In this document: positions 53,696 through 63,525 of the stretch, in pieces
Layout of the letters: each line of letters begins with the position of its first letter
Numbering within the stretch: position 1 is the first letter of the stretch
Assembly (NCBI GenBank): GCA_018365815.1
Contig: JAGZJH010000004.1
Coordinates: 19,836-83,835, forward strand
Length of the DNA: 64,000 nt
Reading direction: 5' to 3'
Source: Erysipelotrichaceae bacterium
GTDB taxonomy: Bacteria; Bacillota_I; Bacilli_A; Erysipelotrichales; Coprobacillaceae
Notes under the pieces: generated by a model
What the model was told of the DNA's origin: nothing
Seen by the model: the letters and a program-made list of their open reading frames with translations, nothing else
The model's database searches: none
Made by a program: the position numbers and the translations under genes

Positions 53696-56084
53696 ATCCT
53701 CTTAAATATGCTTGATGTTCTTTTTCAAGTGCAGCTAAAATATTTTCTAAACAACTATTCACTTCTGCTTCGCTTAAAGTCTTTGTATTATCTTGGAAAA
53801 TCAAATTAAATGCAATCGACTTTTTCCCTACTTCAACATGTTCTCCTTGATAAACATCAAAAATATGAACTGTCTTAACTAATTTTTTACTTGCCCTTTT
53901 GATTGTTCTTTCCATATCATAAGCATTAACATCTTTACTTACAACTAAAGCAATATCTCTTGATACACTAGGATACATTGGAATACTTTCAAATTTCAAT
54001 TTCTTTGTTTTTAAATTTAATAACATACTTAAATTTAACTCACAAACATATGTGGTATTAATTTCATATTCTTTTTGTACAAGTGGATGAACTTGTCCGA
54101 TATACCCTACGATTTCTTTATTAATTTTAATATACGCACTACGACCAGGGTGTAAATTTTGGCATTCTTTTTCAACTCTTACTAATTGATAACGTGATTC
54201 TTCAATACCAATTTGTTTAAAGATATTTTCAACAAATCCTTTTACCACATAAAAATCAACTTCTTTAATTGCTTTTTGCCATTTATTTGATGAATACACC
54301 CCACTACAAGCAATCCCTAACACACTAACTTCTTGATCATTACTGTAAGTATTTGAAATTTCAAACACATTAACATCTTTAATTGAATGTGATTGGTTAT
54401 AGTTAATAGTTTGTAATAAACTTGGAATGACTGATTGACGTACTGTACTTCTTTCTTCACCTAATGGAGACATTAATTTTATTGATGAATTTGTATGGAA
54501 ATAATTAAATTTTGTAGACATTGCAGGTGAAACTAATGAGTAAGTAATAACTTCATGTAACCCTAATTCCACTAATTTATTTTTAATCATTTGACGACGA
54601 CTTTGAAGCACATTTCTAACACCACTTGTGGTAGGCATATAAGGTAAAGAAGAAGGAATATGATCATAGCCATATAAACGAGCGACTTCTTCAACTAAAT
54701 CTGCTTCTAGTGTAATATCATGACGATGTGTTGGAACAGACACATCGATTTTACTGCCACTTTGAGTATATTCAAATTTTAAACGATTAAAAATATCTTT
54801 AATTTCATCAACACTAATATTTGTTCCTAACAATTCATTGACACGATTTTCACGTAAACTCACTACATGTTTTTTAATATTTAATCCAGTAGAGACTGTT
54901 TCATAAACTTCTTTGGCATCAGCTAATTCAAGTAATAAAGTTGTAACTCTATCAATCACCTCAACACTTTTAGACTCATCTAATGCTCCTTTTACATAAC
55001 GTTGTGAAGCATCTGTTAATAAATTCAAACGACGAGCAGTTTTTCTTAAACTAGCGCCATTAAAAGAAGCCACTTCAATCACAATATTCGTTGAAGTATC
55101 TTCAATTTTAGTATCATTAGATCCCATCACTCCGGCCACACAAGCAATTGATCCATCAGTTGAAACGATAATATCTTCTTCATTAATTTGGTATTTTTGC
55201 CCATCTAATAACTCCACTTCTTCATTAAATCCAGTTTTAACCACAAACTCTTTACGATTTAATTTATCATAATCATACATGTGAATAGGTTGAGCCATCT
55301 CCAACATCACAAAATTAGAAATATCAACGATATTATTAATTGGCTTAATTCCACTAGCCATTAAAGCACTTTTTAACCATTGTGGAGATTCTTTTGTTGT
55401 CACACCTTTAATTAATCTTGCTGAAAAATACGGACATTTATCAGTTTCGCTGCTCACTTTAATTTCACTTTTTAATGATAAAACTTTATCAAACTTTGGT
55501 AAAGTCACTTCTCTATTTAAAACTGCTCCCACTTCATAAGCAAAAGCATATAAAGCCATACAATCTGCACGATTAGGAGTTAAACTAATATCTAAAATTG
55601 TATCTTTTAATCCTAAATAATTTAAGGCTTCTTCACCTACTGGTGCAAGAGGATCTAGAATTTCAATTCCTGCTTTTTGTTCTTCACTTTGGAAACGTTG
55701 ATCAATTCCAATTTCACTTAAAGAACAAATCATTCCATTAGATTCTACCCCTCTAATCATAGATTGTTTAATTTTTAAGCCCCCTGCAAGTTCACAACCT
55801 GGTAAAGCAACAATCACTTTTTGACCTGCTTTAACATTTGGTGCACCACACACAATTTGGTATGTCACATTTGGTGCAACCTCTACTTGACAAACATGTA
55901 AATGATCAGAATCTGGGTGCATTGTGCATTCTAAAACATGGCCGATAACGACATGACTTCCATAAGCAAGTTGTTCAACTCCCTCTACTTCAAAACCGAC
56001 AGAAGTAATTAACTCTGCTAATTTAGAAGGTTCTATATCATCAACTTTTACATAATTATTTAATAAATTTAAACTTACTTTCAT
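53694..56084 (-). CDS. pheT: phenylalanyl-tRNA synthetase beta subunit
   Basis: At 796 residues this matches bacterial PheT. It has an N-terminal tRNA-binding OB fold (VVIGHVLECTMHPDSDHLHV), B3/B4 editing domains (ITPNRADCMALYAFAYEVGA type sequence), and a C-terminal anticodon-binding domain (MYPSVSRDIALVVSKDVNAY). It follows pheS by two bases. A T-box controls the operon. Confidence 0.97.
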   Translation of the reverse strand: MKVSLNLLNNYVKVDDIEPSKLAELITSVGFEVEGVEQLAYGSHVVIGHVLECTMHPDSDHLHVCQVEVAPNVTYQIVCGAPNVKAGQKVIVALPGCELAGGLKIKQSMIRGVESNGMICSLSEIGIDQRFQSEEQKAGIEILDPLAPVGEEALNYLGLKDTILDISLTPNRADCMALYAFAYEVGAVLNREVTLPKFDKVLSLKSEIKVSSETDKCPYFSARLIKGVTTKESPQWLKSALMASGIKPINNIVDISNFVMLEMAQPIHMYDYDKLNRKEFVVKTGFNEEVELLDGQKYQINEEDIIVSTDGSIACVAGVMGSNDTKIEDTSTNIVIEVASFNGASLRKTARRLNLLTDASQRYVKGALDESKSVEVIDRVTTLLLELADAKEVYETVSTGLNIKKHVVSLRENRVNELLGTNISVDEIKDIFNRLKFEYTQSGSKIDVSVPTHRHDITLEADLVEEVARLYGYDHIPSSLPYMPTTSGVRNVLQSRRQMIKNKLVELGLHEVITYSLVSPAMSTKFNYFHTNSSIKLMSPLGEERSTVRQSVIPSLLQTINYNQSHSIKDVNVFEISNTYSNDQEVSVLGIACSGVYSSNKWQKAIKEVDFYVVKGFVENIFKQIGIEESRYQLVRVEKECQNLHPGRSAYIKINKEIVGYIGQVHPLVQKEYEINTTYVCELNLSMLLNLKTKKLKFESIPMYPSVSRDIALVVSKDVNAYDMERTIKRASKKLVKTVHIFDVYQGEHVEVGKKSIAFNLIFQDNTKTLSEAEVNSCLENILAALEKEHQAYLRG

Positions 56085-56086
56085 TA

Positions 56087-57127
56087 TTACGAATCCTTTC
56101 TATTAAATTGATTTAAAAAACGTAAATCATCATTATAGAAATGACGAATATCATCAATCCCATATTTAAGCATAGCAATGCGTTCAATTCCAATTCCAAA
56201 CGCAAATCCTTGATATACATTTGAATCAAAACCACACATATCTAATACATTAGGATTAACCATACCGGCCCCTAATACTTCTATCCAACCAGTATGTTTA
56301 CAAATTGAACAACCTTTTCCTCCACAATTATAACAAGAAATATCCACTTCTACTGAGGGTTCTGTAAATGGGAAAAATGAAGGTCTAAAACGGATTTGAC
56401 GTCCCTCACCAAACATTTTATTGGCAAATACTTCTAAAGTTCCTTTTAAATCAGCCATGGTAATATTTTTATCAATCACCAATCCCTCACATTGCATAAA
56501 TTGATGTGAATGTGTGGCATCATCATCATCTTTACGATAAGTTTTACCCGGACAAATTACTTTAATTGGTCCTTTTCCCTCTCTTTTTAGCATCGTTCTT
56601 GCTTGCACTGGTGAAGTATGAGTACGCATCACTGTATTTTCATCAATATAAAACGTATCTTGCATATCTCTTGCTGGATGATCTTTTGGTAAATTCAATA
56701 ACTCAAAGTTAAAATGATCTAATTCAACTTCCGGTCCTTCGGCGATTTCATAACCCATTCCTAAAAACATTTCTTCAATTTCTTCAACAATTAAACTAAG
56801 TGGATGTTTTGTTCCATAGTCTAAATGATATGAAGGAAGTGTAATATCAATTGTTTCACTTTCAATTTGCTTAGTCAAAGCTTCTTCATCTAATTTCACT
56901 TTTCTTGCATCGATTGCATTAGTAATTGCCTGTTTAACTTCATTAGAAATTTGACCAAAAGCAGAACGCTCTTCAGGTGCTAAAGTTTTCATTTGCTTCA
57001 TTGCTTCTTGAATTGGTCCTTTTTTTCCTAAATAATGCACTCTTAATTCGTTAAGTAACTTTAAATTGTCACATTCTTCAATCTTACGCATTGCTTCTTC
57101 TTTAATCTGTAATAATTCTTTACTCAT
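56087..57127 (-). CDS. pheS: phenylalanyl-tRNA synthetase alpha subunit
   Basis: This class II catalytic subunit shows [20 protein letters not shown], motif 2 ([20 protein letters not shown]), and motif 3 ([20 protein letters not shown]). The Cys cluster [17 protein letters not shown] is normal for this type. The ATG at 57127 has GAGGAGG five bases upstream. The N-terminal coiled coil (residues 1-80) binds tRNA. It is the first gene of the T-box-controlled pheST operon. Confidence 0.97.
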   Translation of the reverse strand: MSKELLQIKEEAMRKIEECDNLKLLNELRVHYLGKKGPIQEAMKQMKTLAPEERSAFGQISNEVKQAITNAIDARKVKLDEEALTKQIESETIDITLPSYHLDYGTKHPLSLIVEEIEEMFLGMGYEIAEGPEVELDHFNFELLNLPKDHPARDMQDTFYIDENTVMRTHTSPVQARTMLKREGKGPIKVICPGKTYRKDDDDATHSHQFMQCEGLVIDKNITMADLKGTLEVFANKMFGEGRQIRFRPSFFPFTEPSVEVDISCYNCGGKGCSICKHTGWIEVLGAGMVNPNVLDMCGFDSNVYQGFAFGIGIERIAMLKYGIDDIRHFYNDDLRFLNQFNRKDS

Positions 57128-57149
57128 AGTTTCCTCCTCATTCAAATAA

Positions 57150-57356
57150 AAAAACGTTCCTAAAAAAAATAGGAACGAGTGATCGCGGTACCATCCTAAT
57201 TCATGAAAAAAATAATTTTCATGCTCTCAATGCTTTAACGCTGCCTAGCGGTGGGGATTAGCCACACTCCAAGGTGAATTCAATAATATGCCTGTAAAAA
57301 AGTTCACACCATTACTTTTTCTCTCTGAAACATTAATATTATCTACTTGTCCTTAT
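57150..57356 (-). promoter_or_regulatory. T-box riboswitch of pheST (phenylalanine specifier)
   Basis: The T-box core ATGGTACCGCG (57184-57194, minus strand) is followed by a terminator hairpin, CGTTCCT/AGGAACG (57155-57177), with T7 behind it. Upstream stem I shows TTGAATTCACC, in which TTC (57276-57278) fits a Phe specifier codon. This is the second T-box in the window. Confidence 0.9.
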
Positions 57357-57473
57357 CAAAGTATTTGATATATTTGTATAATACCATTATTAAAAAATAA
57401 AAACAATCTTTTTTCACCGATATTTTAGACAATGTCCATAAACCATGTTAAAATTTAAAAAAGGAGATTTCAT

Positions 57474-57980
57474 ATGGATACAAAATATCAACACATTACG
57501 CATACACTTCCCCCTATTTTTAATCAAAATTCAAAAATAATTATTTTAGGCACAATGCCCTCTACTGCCTCTAGGAAAAACAATATCTATTATGGTCACC
57601 CTCAAAATCGTTTTTGGAAAGTGCTCGCCCATATTTTTGATGAACCCTTTCCTACAACAAATGTCCAAAAAACAGAATTTGCTTTAAAACACCAAATCGC
57701 TTTATGGGACGTACTAGCCTCATGTGATATTATTAATTCTAATGACCAATCCATTAAAAATCCACAAGTCAATGACTTAAATCTCATTTTAAAACAAGCT
57801 AATATCCAAGCGATCTTTACAACCGGTTCAAAAGCAAGTCAATTGTATAAAAAATATTTAAAACCTACAATTAACTTACCCCATTATGAACTACCTTCTA
57901 CTAGCCCTGCAAATTGCTACCACTATAATGTAGAAAAATTGATTGAATCTTATCAAATTATTTTAGACTATCTAAAATGA
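57474..57980 (+). CDS. hypoxanthine-DNA glycosylase-like protein, UDG superfamily (family 6 type)
   Basis: The 168-residue protein has family-6 hallmarks. ILGTMPSTASRKNNIYYGHP near the start continues into QNRFWKVL, and ELPSTSPANCYHY is the second conserved loop. These enzymes remove deaminated bases, chiefly hypoxanthine, from DNA. AAAAGGAG stands before the ATG. Its 3' end overlaps the convergent TrmH-type gene by 13 bases. Assignment within the UDG superfamily rests on the YYGHPxNRFW and SPAN motifs. Confidence 0.82.
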   Translation: MDTKYQHITHTLPPIFNQNSKIIILGTMPSTASRKNNIYYGHPQNRFWKVLAHIFDEPFPTTNVQKTEFALKHQIALWDVLASCDIINSNDQSIKNPQVNDLNLILKQANIQAIFTTGSKASQLYKKYLKPTINLPHYELPSTSPANCYHYNVEKLIESYQIILDYLK

Positions 57981-58687
57981 AACATACATATTCCACCTGC
58001 AATCGCTACATTTAATGACTCTGCTTTTTGAATTGGAATATAAACATTTTGATCGCAACACTCTAAAACTTTTTCACTTACTCCATTTCCTTCGTTGCCA
58101 AGAACAATGGCAACTTTTTTTAAACCTTGAATAGTATTAATTTCTTTAGCGTCATGTAAACTTGTTCCCACAACACAAACACCCTCATCATGTAATTGTT
58201 TAATCACTTCTACTAAATTTGCTTTTATACAAGGAATATGAAAACACGCTCCTTGCGTTGAACGAATAAACTTATCATTATATAGATCTACACTATTTTC
58301 ACTTAAAATAACACCATCATAATTAAACGCTAAAGCAGTTCTAACAATTGTTCCAATATTTCCGGGATCTTGCAAATCATCAAGCAAAACATAACGTGAT
58401 TTTTTCAAATCAAATGCTTGTATCTTCATTTGACAGATCCCTATAATAGGTTGGGGTGAATTTGTAAAAGCTAACTTAGCAATCACTTCATCACTTACTT
58501 CTATCATATTTTCATATTGATATAATTGTGGTTGACTTGTCACCACTTCAACTAACACCCCTGCTCGATGCGATTCTTCAACCAAATGCGCCCCTTCAAC
58601 TAAATAACATCGTTTTAAATCACGATATTTTTTTTGTTTAAGTTTACATAACTCTTTAATTTTAGGATTACTCGTCGATGTAATCAT
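57968..58687 (-). CDS. TrmH-family RNA 2'-O-methyltransferase (YsgA-like)
   Basis: A SpoU/TrmH-fold methyltransferase with N-terminal substrate-binding domain (STSNPKIKELCKLKQKKYRD). Catalytic-domain motifs are LDDLQDPGNIGTIVRTALAF, VLGNEGNGVSEKVL and IPIQKAESLNVAIAGGICMF (knot region). The Bacillus homologue ysgA lies beside pheS and sspI, as here. The target is probably a ribosomal or transfer RNA ribose. It overlaps the YgjP-like gene upstream by 20 bases. Confidence 0.88.
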   Translation of the reverse strand: MITSTSNPKIKELCKLKQKKYRDLKRCYLVEGAHLVEESHRAGVLVEVVTSQPQLYQYENMIEVSDEVIAKLAFTNSPQPIIGICQMKIQAFDLKKSRYVLLDDLQDPGNIGTIVRTALAFNYDGVILSENSVDLYNDKFIRSTQGACFHIPCIKANLVEVIKQLHDEGVCVVGTSLHDAKEINTIQGLKKVAIVLGNEGNGVSEKVLECCDQNVYIPIQKAESLNVAIAGGICMFHFR

Positions 58688-59345
58688 GCTCTTTTTCCTC
58701 CTTTAAAATTGTTTTATAATTAGGCAATTTTTGTTCAATTTCATGATAAAAAGCCGGCGAATGATTAGGTTCAATAAAATGGCATAATTCATGAACTACC
58801 ACATATTCAATAAATGCTTTACTTGAATGAATTAAAATTGGATTAAACGAAATACGGCCCTCACGATAAAAACAAGCCCCATAACGTCGTTTTGTCTTTT
58901 TTAAAGTAATTTTAGGAAAAGGTAGTCGTTGATCTTTTGACACATAAAATTCTACATATTTATAAATCAACTCAAGTAAATACTTTTTCAATTCCTTATC
59001 TAAAACCTGCTCAATATGTTTATCATATACAATAATTTCATTTTCTTTAAAAACAGCCTTTTTATAATTCAAATCAACTAAATGTATTGGATAGCGTTGT
59101 TTAAAGACAATGACATACCCACCATCTTGATAATCATACATCGGTTGATACTGATCAATCTTGTTTAAAATTGAATCCCAATGCTCTTTTATCATATTTT
59201 CAATAAATGAAATTGAACAATGATAAGGCGCATTAATCAATATTTGACCTTCTTCTATTCTAAGATAAACTTTTTTAATTTTTTTATAAGTTAACTGATA
59301 ACTCATCTTTTTACCATCTATTTCAATAAACTTTAATTCATTCAT
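58668..59345 (-). CDS. YgjP-like zinc metallopeptidase
   Basis: The C-terminal half holds VVHELCHFIEPNHSPAFY, giving the HExxH zinc motif with a third His further on, as in DUF45/YgjP peptidases related to WSS1 and M48. The N-terminal half (KKVYLRIEEGQILINAPYHC) is typical of the family. Some eukaryotic relatives act on DNA-protein crosslinks; no substrate is known for YgjP. It starts before the TrmH-type gene and overlaps it, so the two are co-translated. Confidence 0.85.
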   Translation of the reverse strand: MNELKFIEIDGKKMSYQLTYKKIKKVYLRIEEGQILINAPYHCSISFIENMIKEHWDSILNKIDQYQPMYDYQDGGYVIVFKQRYPIHLVDLNYKKAVFKENEIIVYDKHIEQVLDKELKKYLLELIYKYVEFYVSKDQRLPFPKITLKKTKRRYGACFYREGRISFNPILIHSSKAFIEYVVVHELCHFIEPNHSPAFYHEIEQKLPNYKTILKEEKEHDYIDE

Positions 59346-59395
59346 GTTTATCTCCTTTAAATTTGACTATAATGCTATTGAAAGGGGCGAAAATA

Positions 59396-59596
59396 ATGGA
59401 TATTAGAGAAGCAATTCACCAACGTTTAAAAAATAGTAACGTCACTGAAATTCAACATATTTTAAATGATAGTATTCATTCTTCAGACGAAGCAGTATTA
59501 CCCGGCTTAGGGGTACTATTTGAAGATTACTACTTATCATTAGATCAAAACAGTCAACAGAATATTTGTCAAACTCTCTCATCTTTACTTAAATAA
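59396..59596 (+). CDS. sspI: small acid-soluble spore protein, SspI-like
   Basis: The 66-residue protein has the SspI core LPGLGVLFEDYY after an N-terminal helix (IREAIHQRLKNS) and a C-terminal SLLK end. In Bacillus, sspI is a forespore gene next to ysgA and pheS, the same neighbours as here. ATG 59396 is chosen because AAGGGG precedes it by eight bases; an in-frame Met-less extension upstream has no site. An AATGCTA (59371-59377) resembles a sigma-G -10 but lacks a matching -35. Confidence 0.8.
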   Translation: MDIREAIHQRLKNSNVTEIQHILNDSIHSSDEAVLPGLGVLFEDYYLSLDQNSQQNICQTLSSLLK

Positions 59597-59620
59597 GCAC
59601 AACAATGTGCTTATTTATTT
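59591..59620. terminator. terminator of sspI, possibly bidirectional
   Basis: AAATAAGCAC and GTGCTTATTT pair perfectly around a six-base loop, between the convergent sspI and the membrane protein gene. T-rich bases follow on the plus strand. It overlaps both stop codons. Confidence 0.75.
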
Positions 59621-59988
59621 TTAACAAATTGATATGCAATTCTCAATATACAAACAACAATAAAAAACTCTGCTATTAATTTAAATAAAAGATCTATGGG
59701 TAAAAAAATGATAATAAACATCGTGATTGAACAAGCAATAATCACATACTTTTGATAATTCAAATCTATGGCATCAATTAAAATTTTCCATAATTCAAAT
59801 AAAACTATCATTAATAAAATTAATTCAAAGCAATATGTTAATGTGTAAATATCACATTCTTTTAGCATCATCAAAGCATTTGCAAATTTTATTTGATATA
59901 CTTTCATAAAAGTAAATATCATTGAAAACAAAACAATAAATAAACTGATAATACTGTTTTTAATAATATAAATAAAATCTTGTCTCAT
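59611..59988 (-). CDS. membrane protein of unknown function
   Basis: The 125-residue protein is built of about four hydrophobic helices (SIISLFIVLFSMIFTFMKVY; YCFELILLMIVLFELW; YVIIACSITMFIIIFLPIDL; AEFFIVVCILRIAY) with little else. I do not recognise the family. It follows the gene at 59997-60767 by eight bases on the same strand, so both likely belong to one transcript. GTAGGTCAAGTA precedes the ATG. No catalytic motif is visible. Confidence 0.6.
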   Translation of the reverse strand: MRQDFIYIIKNSIISLFIVLFSMIFTFMKVYQIKFANALMMLKECDIYTLTYCFELILLMIVLFELWKILIDAIDLNYQKYVIIACSITMFIIIFLPIDLLFKLIAEFFIVVCILRIAYQFVKNK

Positions 59989-59996
59989 TACTTGAC

Positions 59997-60767
59997 CTAC
60001 TTTCTTTTTAAATCAATACTAAAAACTAAATCCTCTTCACCTTTTAAAATAATGACAACATTGATTGGTAAGTCTTCTAAAACTAAATCATTTGGCATTT
60101 TAACGTCTTTGATTAAATCCTCCATTTGTGTAATAACTTCATTTGTTTTTCCGCTTTGACTATAAAACACAATATAAGGATCATCACTTTTACTATTGGC
60201 ATTAGCATAACGATACTCAATTTGAATTTCAGGATATTGCTCACTAATCACTTCTTTTTGGATATTATTTAAATAGCCAAAATGAATTGTATTTTGGTAA
60301 ATTGCAACATCATTCAATCGATAATTCTTATTTTGTCCATTTAACAATGTGTAGTTTAATTTTTCTAATTGTAATACATCATCATTTATCTTTAGATTTA
60401 AATCACCTAATTGATTAATCGACAGGGCCTGTGAGTTAATAGTATACTCATTATCAGCAATTTTTGTTAAAATGAGTTGGGTTTCTTGATTATCCACTTG
60501 AAGCATAAGATTCAAATTATCTTGATTAATTTCACTATTCAATACCTTTAAACGGCCATTTCTCATATGATATTCATTATCTTGTTTAACTACTTCAAAA
60601 AAATCAATTTTATAATCTTCACTGTTTGCAAAATATCTTTGTATTTTAGTAGAAGTATTTTCAAAAGTATGGAATTTAAAATTGGAATATTGTAGAGTTA
60701 AAGAAATAATCAGTGCAATACTTAAAACAATTGCAATAATTAAATGTATTCTATCTATTTTTTTCAT
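59997..60767 (-). CDS. secreted or membrane-anchored protein of unknown function
   Basis: One N-terminal hydrophobic helix (IHLIIAIVLSIALIISLTL) is followed by about 225 polar residues rich in beta-strand-like and Asn-rich segments, with no Cys and no motif I recognise. It resembles two-component-regulatory-type YycH/YycI-like proteins only in having a single anchor and a polar outer part; I do not claim homology. It lies next to htrA, separated by a terminator. A four-helix membrane protein follows it. Confidence 0.6.
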   Translation of the reverse strand: MKKIDRIHLIIAIVLSIALIISLTLQYSNFKFHTFENTSTKIQRYFANSEDYKIDFFEVVKQDNEYHMRNGRLKVLNSEINQDNLNLMLQVDNQETQLILTKIADNEYTINSQALSINQLGDLNLKINDDVLQLEKLNYTLLNGQNKNYRLNDVAIYQNTIHFGYLNNIQKEVISEQYPEIQIEYRYANANSKSDDPYIVFYSQSGKTNEVITQMEDLIKDVKMPNDLVLEDLPINVVIILKGEEDLVFSIDLKRK

Positions 60768-60852
60768 ATATTCACCACCATTAGTTTTTTATTAAAATTC
60801 TACATTTAGTTATTTTACATTAATTTTAGTATTTTGTACATAAATTCGCCAA

Positions 60853-60897
60853 AAGAAAAACAAACACTTTAGCATCACTGTTTAAAATGTTTGTTTT
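60853..60897 (-). terminator. intrinsic terminator of htrA
   Basis: AAACAAACA and TGTTTGTTT pair at the base of a longer hairpin with weaker inner pairing; T5 follows on the minus strand, six bases past the htrA stop. Confidence 0.75.
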
Positions 60898-60902
60898 ATA
60901 TC

Positions 60903-62009
60903 TTATCCTTCGGTTAATGTAACTGATAAATCAACGTTTTCACCATTACGATCTACGGTAATATTGACAGTATCGCCAGGTGCTTTTGAGTATAATTTAG
61001 TTAAAAAACTCTTGTATGTGGTAATATCTTCACCATCAAATTTCACAATTACATCGCCACTTTTTATTCCGCCCTTATCAGCAGCAGAACCTTTGCTTAC
61101 TTCCGCAACATAAACACCGTCACTTGCTGTAGTGTTAATTCGGTACATTCTTAATTCTATTGAAGATAAGTCACTAATTGATAATCCAGAAATTCCTAAT
61201 ACTGGTCTTACAACTTTTCCTGTGTTTTTGATTTGTTCTACTTCTTTAACAACATCATTAATTGGTAAAGCAAACCCCATTCCTTCCGTATCTGATAATT
61301 TCATTGAAGTAATTCCAACTAATTCACCAGCCATATTGATTAAGGGACCACCACTATTTCCCGGATTAATTGAAGCATCTGTTTGAATAACTTGCATATC
61401 CCAATCATCCGTTCCGTTTCCGTCAATATCCATTGAAACAACACGAGTTGAAGCAGATACAATACCTTGTGTAACAGTTCCTGCATATTCAATACCCAGT
61501 GGGCTTCCAATGGCTAAAACTGGTTCACCGGCATCTAATAAACTTGAATCACCTATTTTCATAGCTTCCATTTCTACTTCACCTGTTAATTTAAGCAAGG
61601 CAATATCGCCATATTGATCGCTACCTACTAATGTCGCTTCAGCAGATTCACCATTGCTAAAAACAACTTCTATTTGTTGTGCGCCATCAATAACATGATG
61701 ATTGGTGATAATATAGGCTTCTTTACCGTTTACTTCATAGATTACACCACTACCACTTCCTGCTAATCGTGAATTATTAAATACTTGAATTCCAACAACC
61801 CTATCTTTAACTTCCTTTACAACATCAACTGCGTTTGTAGATACATCATAATCTACTTTCTCAACAGTATTATTAGAATTAGCTGCTGAATTGGATCCTG
61901 ATATTTTTTTATTCAACGATTTAACTTCAGTAAATAAATAGATGTTTGATCCTAAGAGTACAATAATTATTACTATAATTACATATTTCAAAAAATTTCT
62001 TTGAATCAT
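60903..62009 (-). CDS. htrA: HtrA/DegP-like membrane-anchored serine protease
   Basis: An N-terminal helix (FLKYVIIVIIIVLLGSNIYL) and a Ser/Asn-rich linker precede a trypsin-like protease domain with catalytic His105 (IITNHHVIDGA), Asp135 (YGDIALLKL), and Ser219 (NPGNSGGPLI). A single C-terminal PDZ domain (about 275-365) follows, as in Bacillus HtrA/HtrB. It degrades misfolded proteins outside the membrane. All three catalytic residues are present. No CssRS genes are visible near it. Confidence 0.95.
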   Translation of the reverse strand: MIQRNFLKYVIIVIIIVLLGSNIYLFTEVKSLNKKISGSNSAANSNNTVEKVDYDVSTNAVDVVKEVKDRVVGIQVFNNSRLAGSGSGVIYEVNGKEAYIITNHHVIDGAQQIEVVFSNGESAEATLVGSDQYGDIALLKLTGEVEMEAMKIGDSSLLDAGEPVLAIGSPLGIEYAGTVTQGIVSASTRVVSMDIDGNGTDDWDMQVIQTDASINPGNSGGPLINMAGELVGITSMKLSDTEGMGFALPINDVVKEVEQIKNTGKVVRPVLGISGLSISDLSSIELRMYRINTTASDGVYVAEVSKGSAADKGGIKSGDVIVKFDGEDITTYKSFLTKLYSKAPGDTVNITVDRNGENVDLSVTLTEG

Positions 62010-62114
62010 TTAAAAAACCTCCCATATAATTATACCCTATTTATGTAAAAATTAATCATCTTTATTTTAATTGAAGAATATATGAAAAATACTCCTAAAT
62101 TATGTGAAAATGTC

Positions 62115-62135
62115 AAAAAGACGGTTACCCGTCTT
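62115..62135 (-). terminator. intrinsic terminator of the M42 aminopeptidase gene
   Basis: AAGACGG and CCGTCTT pair around a short loop and are followed by T5 on the minus strand, at the stop codon. Confidence 0.82.
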
Positions 62136-63207
62136 ATTGTTTATCTTTTTTGATGTTTTCTAATAGTTCAGGAGTTATACGTCTACAAAATTCAGTTAAT
62201 ACCTTAACTGTTGCATCATAATCGTCTTCATGAATAATTGTACGATGAGAGTGCATATATCTTGATGGAATTGATAATGTCATATTTACAACCCCAGAAC
62301 CTGATTTATGAATTTCACCTGAATCTGTTCCACCAGCAGTTAAAACATCATGAACATAGTTAATATTTAATTCTTCACAAATTTTTTCCATTTCTTTTAA
62401 TAATCCAGTATGAGCAATTACACTGCCATCTAATACACCTAATGTCACACCACATCCAAGTTTAACGTCACCTTTCATTCCTTCAGGTAAATCTTTTGAA
62501 AAACAAACATCAATTGCAAACGCAACGTCAGGTTGAATCATTTGAGCAACAGTTTTTGCTCCACGTAAACCAACTTCTTCTTGTACTGTTCCACATGCAT
62601 AAATATTAGCTATAGTTGTTGTATCTTTTAAGTTTCGCAAAACGTCAACTGCAATAGCAGCTCCTACGCGATCATCCCATGCTTTTGCCATTAAATATTT
62701 AGGATTAGCCATTTGCATAAATTCTGAGCGTGGTGTAATAGGATCTCCTATACGAATTCCTAATGCTTTTACTTCTTCTTTATTCGCAACGCCTATATCT
62801 AAAAAAGCATCACCAGGCGCAGTGACTTTATTTCTTGCTTCTGGACCTTGACCATGAGGTGGAATAGAACCAAATACCCCCACAATATCTTTACCATCGC
62901 GTGTAGTGATGTTTACAGTATGAGCAGGAATATTTTGTCCCATCCAACCACCGATAGGATGGACTTTAATATATCCTGCATCTGTAATTTCTTTAATAAC
63001 AAAACCAATTTCATCAATATGACCGGTAATCGCTACTTTTAAATCAGATGTTCCTTTTTTTATTCCTACAATACTTCCTAAATTATCATAAATAATTTCA
63101 TCTGAACAATCTTGTAAATATTTTTTCATTACACGTGTTGCTTCTTTTTCAAAACCGGAAATCCCCTTAGCCAAAGTCATTTCTTCTAAAAATTTTAAAT
63201 CTGCCAT
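62134..63207 (-). CDS. M42-family metalloaminopeptidase (glutamyl aminopeptidase/endoglucanase-like)
   Basis: The 357-residue protein has M42 metal ligands: His in AITGHIDEIGF, Asp in KAWDDRVGAA, EE in VQEEVGLRGA, Asp in AIDVCFSKD, and His in MHSHRTIIHEDD. The family makes tetrahedral dodecameric cytosolic aminopeptidases that trim peptides, fitting with the Opp importer. Some members are misnamed cellulases. It stands alone with an AAGTAGGGGAAAT ribosome-binding site and a terminator. Confidence 0.92.
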   Translation of the reverse strand: MADLKFLEEMTLAKGISGFEKEATRVMKKYLQDCSDEIIYDNLGSIVGIKKGTSDLKVAITGHIDEIGFVIKEITDAGYIKVHPIGGWMGQNIPAHTVNITTRDGKDIVGVFGSIPPHGQGPEARNKVTAPGDAFLDIGVANKEEVKALGIRIGDPITPRSEFMQMANPKYLMAKAWDDRVGAAIAVDVLRNLKDTTTIANIYACGTVQEEVGLRGAKTVAQMIQPDVAFAIDVCFSKDLPEGMKGDVKLGCGVTLGVLDGSVIAHTGLLKEMEKICEELNINYVHDVLTAGGTDSGEIHKSGSGVVNMTLSIPSRYMHSHRTIIHEDDYDATVKVLTEFCRRITPELLENIKKDKQ

Positions 63208-63494
63208 AATTTCCCCTACTTTCTTTTTTATTATACGAGCAAAAACTTCATTAAAAATTTTCTAATTAAAAAATTTTAATTTATCATAGAATCTATATAA
63301 TAGTATGGAACAATTCACATAGTTTATAATAAAAATATATTTTAAGTAACATTTATTAAATCAGTAAATATAAAGAATTTTTAAATAACTTTTTAATATT
63401 ACTTTATTAACAAATTTTATGAAGTTTTGTATATCGTTGTTATTATCATAACAAGTATATAGATTAAGTGCAATAAATAAGATTAAATTTTATA

Positions 63495-63521
63495 AATAAA
63501 AAAGGTATCCATAAGGATACC
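63495..63521 (-). terminator. intrinsic terminator of the rRNA operon
   Basis: GGTATCC and GGATACC pair around a four-base loop and are followed by T6 on the minus strand, four bases beyond the 5S gene. The 270 bases between it and the M42 gene are AT-rich with no supported gene. Confidence 0.9.
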
Positions 63522-63525
63522 AATC

